The notes below the pieces were generated by a model that did not search any database, was not told where the DNA came from, and saw only the letters and a list, made by a program, of their open reading frames with translations. Of a stretch of DNA of 64,000 bases, positions 58,868 through 64,000 are shown one piece after another. This DNA comes from Trichosporon coremiiforme (lineage: Eukaryota; Basidiomycota; Tremellomycetes; Trichosporonales; Trichosporonaceae): positions 992,001 through 1,056,000 of the forward strand of contig BCJJ01000015.1 of NCBI GenBank assembly GCA_039545355.1. The letters are read 5' to 3'. Both the position numbers and the translations under genes were made by a program. How positions within the stretch are numbered: the first letter of the stretch is position 1; each line of letters starts with the position of its first letter.

Positions 58868-59746
58868 GGCGGCGCACAGGTCGAGGAAGGCCGTAGGGAC
58901 GACAATGTCAACAACAAACTTCGGACGTGCGGCAACTCCAGATGATGTCAACTGGTACTGCGGGGCACCGGTCGGCGGCCAGGCGGCGGCCTGGGCTCTC
59001 GGAAAGTCAGAGTGGCGTCACGTGAGGGGCTAACACGAACTGTCCGGTCTCCTCCGCTCAGACTTCCAGTGTGTCTGCCGGATGAGAGATCTCAGCATGA
59101 CCCCGACGGCAGGGCTGGCCGGAGTGATCGGACAGGGCGGCGGGCATCCGCGGAAAGGATGTGCGTGTAGGCTTCCATGCCATCCTTCGGTCGGTGGCCG
59201 CAGAGAGTCAGTTCATAGTGTGACGGGACGCGAGGCATGTTGCGACAATGCGATGCACCCAACACGCCACGTACGGAGGGCGCGGTGGGTGGTGGGGCAG
59301 CTATTGTCTTAGGGTGGAATGGGTTTGGGCGGCTAAAATATGAATAGCGGGATCAAACGCAGATTTGACTAAGCTAATCGCCGTATTACAGGGCAACAGG
59401 GCCGAGAGCCAAGGGTCAGGTCGCCGGCCGAACGTGGTTAGATCAGCCATGTCGCCCGCTGGGCCGACGGCACACGGCTCCACGCCCGAGGCTGACTTTC
59501 GCAGCGGAAATTCACGGTGGCCTGCGCGTCCTCGTCTCGTCCTGTTTAACGCCTCTCATCGTACAACTTTCGGACCACCCTCTTATCTCTTCATCACTTT
59601 ACCGACCTCACCTTCATCGTTCGCTTCTTCAGTGACGACCTCTGTTCACTGAGCAGTCCGCTCTTTCGATCTGTCTATCCTTTTTCTTTAATCGCTCTCA
59701 TCCTCTCTTCTCCTTCCACACGACTCCCTCAGCTCCACATCTCAAC
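58868..59746. promoter_or_regulatory. Upstream region of LIG4 and SCS7 (divergent)
   Basis: This interval probably contains a missing first exon of LIG4 (58868-59100), which I could not place with confidence. A CACGTG box lies at 59019 (GTCACGTGAG). From about 59520 the plus strand is pyrimidine-rich and is the probable SCS7 leader. Confidence 0.5.
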
Positions 59747-60895
59747 ATGCACCAGGCTCGCATTTTCGCCAACGCCGACGTGTCAAAGCGTGAGTCTACT
59801 GACTAAGCAAGAGGCACGGCCGCTAACTCATCAGGCAACACCCGCAAACAATGCTGGATCACCTACAACGGAAACGTCTACGATGTCACCGAGTTCCTCG
59901 AGGACCACCCGGGTGGCGATGACCTGATCCTCAACGTTGCCGGCGGAGACGTCGGTACCATTATGGCCGACCCGACCTCTCACGCTCACTCGACCTCTGC
60001 CTTCGAGATGCTGGAGGAGTTCAAGATCGGCGAGCTCGGCGGCGATGAGAAGATTGTCTCGGAGGACTGGGTCCCTGACGTTGACTTCCATCCGGACGAG
60101 ACCAACGTCAAGTCTGACTACGACAAGAACAAGTTCCTTGACCTCTCGCGTCCTCTCCTCATGCAAGTCTGGGGTGCTCCTTGGTCCAAGGAGTACTACC
60201 TAAGCCAAGTGCACAACCCCCGCCACCTGAAGGAATCCGCGCGTCTGTTCGGCCCCGACTTCCTCGAGATGTTCACCCGCACCAAGTGGTGGGTCGTGCC
60301 CATGGTTTGGGGTCCCATCACCGCCTTCCTGTTCTATCTGTCGGCTCTGCAGTTCACCAACTCGGCGATCACGGCTAGGGATCTGTTGAAGCTGCCGCTG
60401 CAGATGCCTCTTCCCGCTCCCAGCGCGATGGGCCTCGCCAAGACGATCCCTTGCTTCCTGCTCGGCAACGTCATCTGGACGCTGCTCGAGTACGGCATGC
60501 ACCGGTTCCTGTTCCACATTGACGACCACCTCCCGGACCAGAACTGGGCGATCGTCCTGCACTTCCTCCTGCACGGCATCCACCACTACCTGCCTATGGA
60601 CCGTCTGCGTCTCGTTATGCCCCCGCTCCTGTTCTTTGTTCTCGAGACGCCATTCACCAAGCTCGCGCACCTCATCTTCCCCAAGGCGATTGCGAACGGC
60701 ATCATCGCGGGCGCTTTTACGTTCTACGTCCTCTACGACTGCTGCCACTACGCGCTCCACCACACCCGCCTGCCGCAGTACCTTGCCGAGCTCAAGCGTT
60801 ACCATCTGGCGCACCACTACAAGAACTACGAGCTTGGCTTCGGTGTCACGTCCAAGATCTGGGACGTCGTTTTCCACACCGAGCTGTTCATGTAG
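59747..60895 (+). CDS. SCS7: Sphingolipid fatty-acid 2-hydroxylase Scs7 (cytochrome b5 fusion)
   Basis: Two exons, 59747-59789 and 59835-60895, encode 367 residues. The N-terminal 85 residues are a cytochrome b5 domain with haem ligands in FLEDHPGGDDLI and in TSHAHS. The C-terminal part is the ER membrane di-iron hydroxylase with four His-rich blocks: MHRFLFHIDDH, LHFLLHGIHHY, CHYALHH and YHLAHHYKNYELGFGV. Membrane helices flank these blocks, including TKWWVVPMVWGPITAFLFYL. Scs7 adds the 2-hydroxyl group to the very-long-chain fatty acid of ceramides. The join at 59789/59835 restores SKRNTRKQCWITYNGNVYDV, the b5 start. The 45-nt intron uses a CTAAC branch point. The pyrimidine-rich leader and biased codons suggest strong expression. 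Confidence 0.96.
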
Positions 60896-61686
60896 ACGGT
60901 GACGGCCAACGACCGGCACGAGTTATGAGCAGAACGAAAACCACATCCTATTAAAGCCGTCAAAGGACGATTAATGACATACCCGCGAGCGACCAGCGAG
61001 CGATCTATAGAGCCATGTACAAGATAACTGAAAACGAGAAGGCTGGGCCTGATGCAAAAACCTCTCTATCCTCTTGCTTGTCTGATCCTCGACACTGGCC
61101 GGCCACTTCTCTAACCGAGAACTGAGGTAACGATTCGTGACGTTGCTGACAACTGAATATGGCATGAGTGGGTGGCCGCTTCGGCCAATGGGGCGAGACG
61201 CATCGGGGCGAGCAGTAGTTGCTTTCTAGGCGTTCTACGGTGCGATGCGGCCCTGGCGACGGCGGTCCTCGGACAAGGCAGGAAGCACGGTGATGATCGC
61301 ACTCCACCTGGGAGCCTGAGCCTAAGTCTGAGTCCGATATCCAGACGTTCAATCTGACATGGCCTGCACCCGTACGCGGAGCGCTCTGTACCTTCTGCCT
61401 CTGTGCAGAGTGTCCTTCCCTTCACGTGCTCCGAAGCTTATCGCCTACTCCGCCGCGCCGTGCATGTGGCCAGGAATAGTCTGCCGAGCAAATCCGTTGA
61501 CAGAGACTAAATCTGTCAGTGGAGCCCGGTATGCAAGCGTAACCTGCGTCGTGCTGGAATGTCAGCCTTAGCGTTCCCCAGGAAGCAAAGTCTGCTGGCT
61601 TGAAATCTCGCGGGAGACGTGCGTGGCGCGTGGCGGAAAATCCTTCCCCATGGGGATGGTACCGGCAATCTCAGCGTCCCGACGTC
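60896..61686. other. Intergenic region SCS7-NAD kinase
   Basis: No coding frame with support. An in-frame upward extension of the NAD kinase reading frame exists to 61600 without conserved content. Confidence 0.5.
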
Positions 61687-63232
61687 ATGTCCACAATCTG
61701 CAATCCTAACATTTCTGCAATCTCCAACTTCACCATGGCTCCCTCCTATCGATATTCAAGACATAAGCTGCTGTCGGAGCTGCCGAAGCTGACACCGGAG
61801 CAGGTTGCTGCGTGAGTTCTCCACTCGTCTGTTGTGCTTGCAATGATTTCTAGACGTTCAGAGGAGCGGGAGGGTGACGGCGGTCTCCGCCGATCAATAA
61901 TGGTGTTGAGTCACTGGCCCCCGCTGTCCCCAAGCTTCTGATACCACTGTCAGTTGCCTGCTGAATACACCACACAACAACTCGTGCACCCACAATGGCG
62001 CCTGCGGTGCCCACCTCCCGCTCATCGCAGCAGCCGTCGCTGACAACAGGAAACCCCGTCTCGTCGCGTCGAGCAAGACGACACAGGTGTCACACCAGCA
62101 GTCGATGTGGTCTGCGCCGCCGGTGAGCGTCCTCCTAGTGCACAAGGAGTGCAGTGACGTGGTGAAGAAGGCGGTTGGCGAAATCCTCGCTTATTTCCGG
62201 GACACCTATCCTTGTGTGCGGGTTCTGGTCGAGGGGCACACGGTGCGGGATCATCCCGACTTCGATGTAGTCGTTATTGGTGAGTCCTATCAAGCGGTTA
62301 AGAGCTGACGCACAGATGAGGGAACGACACCTCACGAACTGTTTCCGTACGCACACCTTGTCCTTTCCCTCGGTGGCGACGGCACAGTTCTGCATGCCGC
62401 TTCCTTGTTCGGCCAGGGCGAATGCCCACCAGTCCTCTGCTTCTCGATGGGCAGCGTCGGCTTCCTGCTCCCCTTCCACATTGCATCCTTCCGAGACGTG
62501 CTCGCGCAGACTCTGTCCGGAAGTGTTTCGATTCTGTACCGCATGCGTATCGAGTGCCGGTTCCTTGACAAGGACGGCAAGAGGATCGAAGGCAGTCCCG
62601 AAAGTTGGCAATGTATGTCTATGGCGAGCAGCGCGACATAGCTAACCGCAGGTATGAACGAGGTGGTCCTCCATCGCGGGAAATATAGCCACCTGGCGGT
62701 GCTGGATGCATACCTCGATGATCAGCACATGACTGAGGCCATTGTAAGTAAAATTACCATCGCCATCGCCTTTGCTGCAGCACTCCTCTCGCGTCTGTGC
62801 GGCAGAGCTGACCCCAGTGTGACGGCCTCATGTTGTCAACTCCGACTGGAAGTACCGCGTACAACCTTTCCTCAGGCGGTCCCATCGCTCACCCTGAGGC
62901 GGACACACTGCTTCTGACCCCGATCGCGCCTCGCTCACTTTCATTCCGCTCTGTCGTGCTGCCAGGCGACGCCAGCGTGCAGCTGCAGATCTCGCCACGG
63001 GCGCGCGCACCCGCCACGCTGAGCCTGGACGGACGCGAAGTTGGCAAGCTGGGCAAGGGTGACAACGTCGTGATCAAACGGAGCAAGTGGCCGATTCCGT
63101 GCATCGAGCGCGGAGGGGGGCCCGGTAAGGGATGGTTGAAGGACATCAAGTGAGTTGAAGGAGGTGTTCAGTGCTGACCGCAGTCAACTGCTTCTGTTCA
63201 ACTCGGGCTTCGTGAACAAGGCAAAGCTGTAG
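61687..63232 (+). CDS. NAD(H) kinase, Pos5-like, with C-terminal AKL
   Basis: Six exons: 61687-61811, 61954-62279, 62316-62612, 62652-62743, 62818-63149 and 63184-63232, giving 406 residues. The enzyme phosphorylates NAD(H) to NADP(H). The kinase core carries [18 protein letters not shown] (the GGDG motif), [23 protein letters not shown] and [20 protein letters not shown], with the last created by the splice into 62818. The region ahead ([19 protein letters not shown]) matches Pos5-like NADH kinases. The C-terminus FVNKAKL ends in AKL, a PTS1-like tripeptide, unexpected for a mitochondrial Pos5. The N-terminus is not a clear mitochondrial presequence. The start could be 61687 or the in-frame ATG at 61735. 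Confidence 0.9.
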
Positions 63233-64000
63233 CCATCCATTTGTTTAGACACAGGCGTTGTAGACACGGGAGGCGAGTTTGTAGACCAAAGATGTTATAT
63301 GGCACCCCCGAACATGAAACACGAAGCACCTCGGAGGCTGGAGCCCCATCACGGATTCCGGCGCCGAGCGGGCGCCGATCGTGTCCACGACGAAGATGCG
63401 GTGGAGCCGTCGACGCGGCCAGCGAACCTGCATCTCGGCCTGTCGTTGCGACATGACGCGCTCGGTGGAGCAGGGAGGGGATTGGCTCAGTCCGTTAACC
63501 TAACTCATGTCTGGGTCGGATGTCGGGGAGCAACCTACGGTCGGTGGATCGGTGGAGGCCGAGCACTGATCGACGCTCGGTGATGTCACGCGCAGCGGCG
63601 ATCCTGTACCACTTGTTTCGACCGAGGACACGAGTCCACCACACGTTCGCGCTCCATTTTTGGTAGATGCTGGGCTGGGGTGTGGAGAGAAGAGCTGTGT
63701 GCGTAGCTACGGACCGACAACCCGGACGTCCGGACTGCCTTGCCCGCCCGCTGCTTGCGGGCGAGCCGGCTTCAGCGCACTATACGAGGTACAGAGTTCT
63801 ACGGCCCGCGTAGCTCATGTGGAGCGCTGATATGCGTGTTTCGACCAGAGTAGTGCTGTACGTGCAGAATGCATCCAGAGTGAAGAGCAAGGCGCGCTAG
63901 GCCCCTGGTGCCCCAAAGGCGAGAACGCTATCCGGGGCTAGTGGTACTATCGCACGCTACACCAGTGCTACCACGGCGTCAATGTGGTGCTACCCAAGCT
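63233..64000. other. Right-end region without recognised gene
   Basis: No supported coding sequence. A tRNA-D-arm-like string (GCGTAGCTCATGTGGAGCG) near 63810 lacks the rest of a tRNA fold and was not called. Confidence 0.5.

Noticed and set aside
59030..59097. Minus-strand ATG 59097 as LIG4 first exon
   Set aside because: No donor in the phase required by the available acceptors (58994, 58963 region) could be found.
63800..63900. tRNA-like string with GTAGCTC...GAGCG D-arm
   Set aside because: No matching acceptor stem, anticodon arm or T-arm could be completed.

Overview
This is a nuclear chromosome segment of a fungus, most likely a basidiomycete yeast of the Tremellomycetes and probably Trichosporonales. 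The reasons are GC-rich coding sequence, nearly every gene split by short GTGAGT...CTRAC...AG introns, a Pdr5-type transporter, Scs7, Nta1 and Pos5-like genes, and no bacterial operon structure. The genus is an inference; no rRNA or marker gene is present. I found 23 protein genes with supportable exon structures and one tRNA gene. Exon joins were checked by hand for reading phase and for family motifs across each junction.

Left part (1-16.6 kb): the 3'-incomplete end of a VAP/Scs2-type MSP-domain gene (minus); a C2H2 zinc-finger transcription factor with a fungal regulatory domain; the Nta1-type N-terminal amidase; V-ATPase proteolipid subunit c (minus); a ZNF511-like zinc-finger protein; a weak F-box-like gene; and a secreted, GPI-anchored PEBP-domain protein on a sequon-rich stalk. 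About 3.7 kb of gene-poor DNA lies before the PEBP gene.

Middle (16.6-42.3 kb): cytochrome c oxidase subunit IV (Cox5) with four ambiguous bases, an SDR oxidoreductase, an EDEM-type GH47 mannosidase-like protein with a PA domain, an unrecognised 252-residue protein, an intron-containing tRNA-Pro(AGG), a Pdr5/Cdr1-type ABC transporter, a 4.4-kb gene-free stretch with a cluster of CACGTG boxes, a GT61 glycosyltransferase and a mitochondrial rhodanese-like protein without the catalytic cysteine.

Right part (42.8-64 kb) is gene-dense: mitochondrial uS14m, Trm11 tRNA methyltransferase, PTPA/Rrd (PP2A activator), tubulin cofactor D, an unrecognised coiled-coil Cys-rich protein, a delta3,delta2-enoyl-CoA isomerase/hydratase-like protein ending in AKL, DNA ligase IV with at least 23 exons separated by introns of about 31-46 nt, Scs7 sphingolipid fatty-acid 2-hydroxylase, and a Pos5-like NAD(H) kinase that also ends in AKL.

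The genes are mostly unrelated housekeeping functions and do not form a metabolic cluster. There are themes rather than operons: mitochondria (Cox5, uS14m, rhodanese, NAD kinase), ER and secretory quality control (VAP, EDEM-like, GT61, Scs7), and possibly peroxisomal beta-oxidation (two AKL-ending proteins). I see no CRISPR array, virus, transposon or clear biosynthetic cluster. The least explained items are the Cys-rich coiled-coil protein, the GPI-PEBP protein and the E-box cluster in the 34-39 kb gap.
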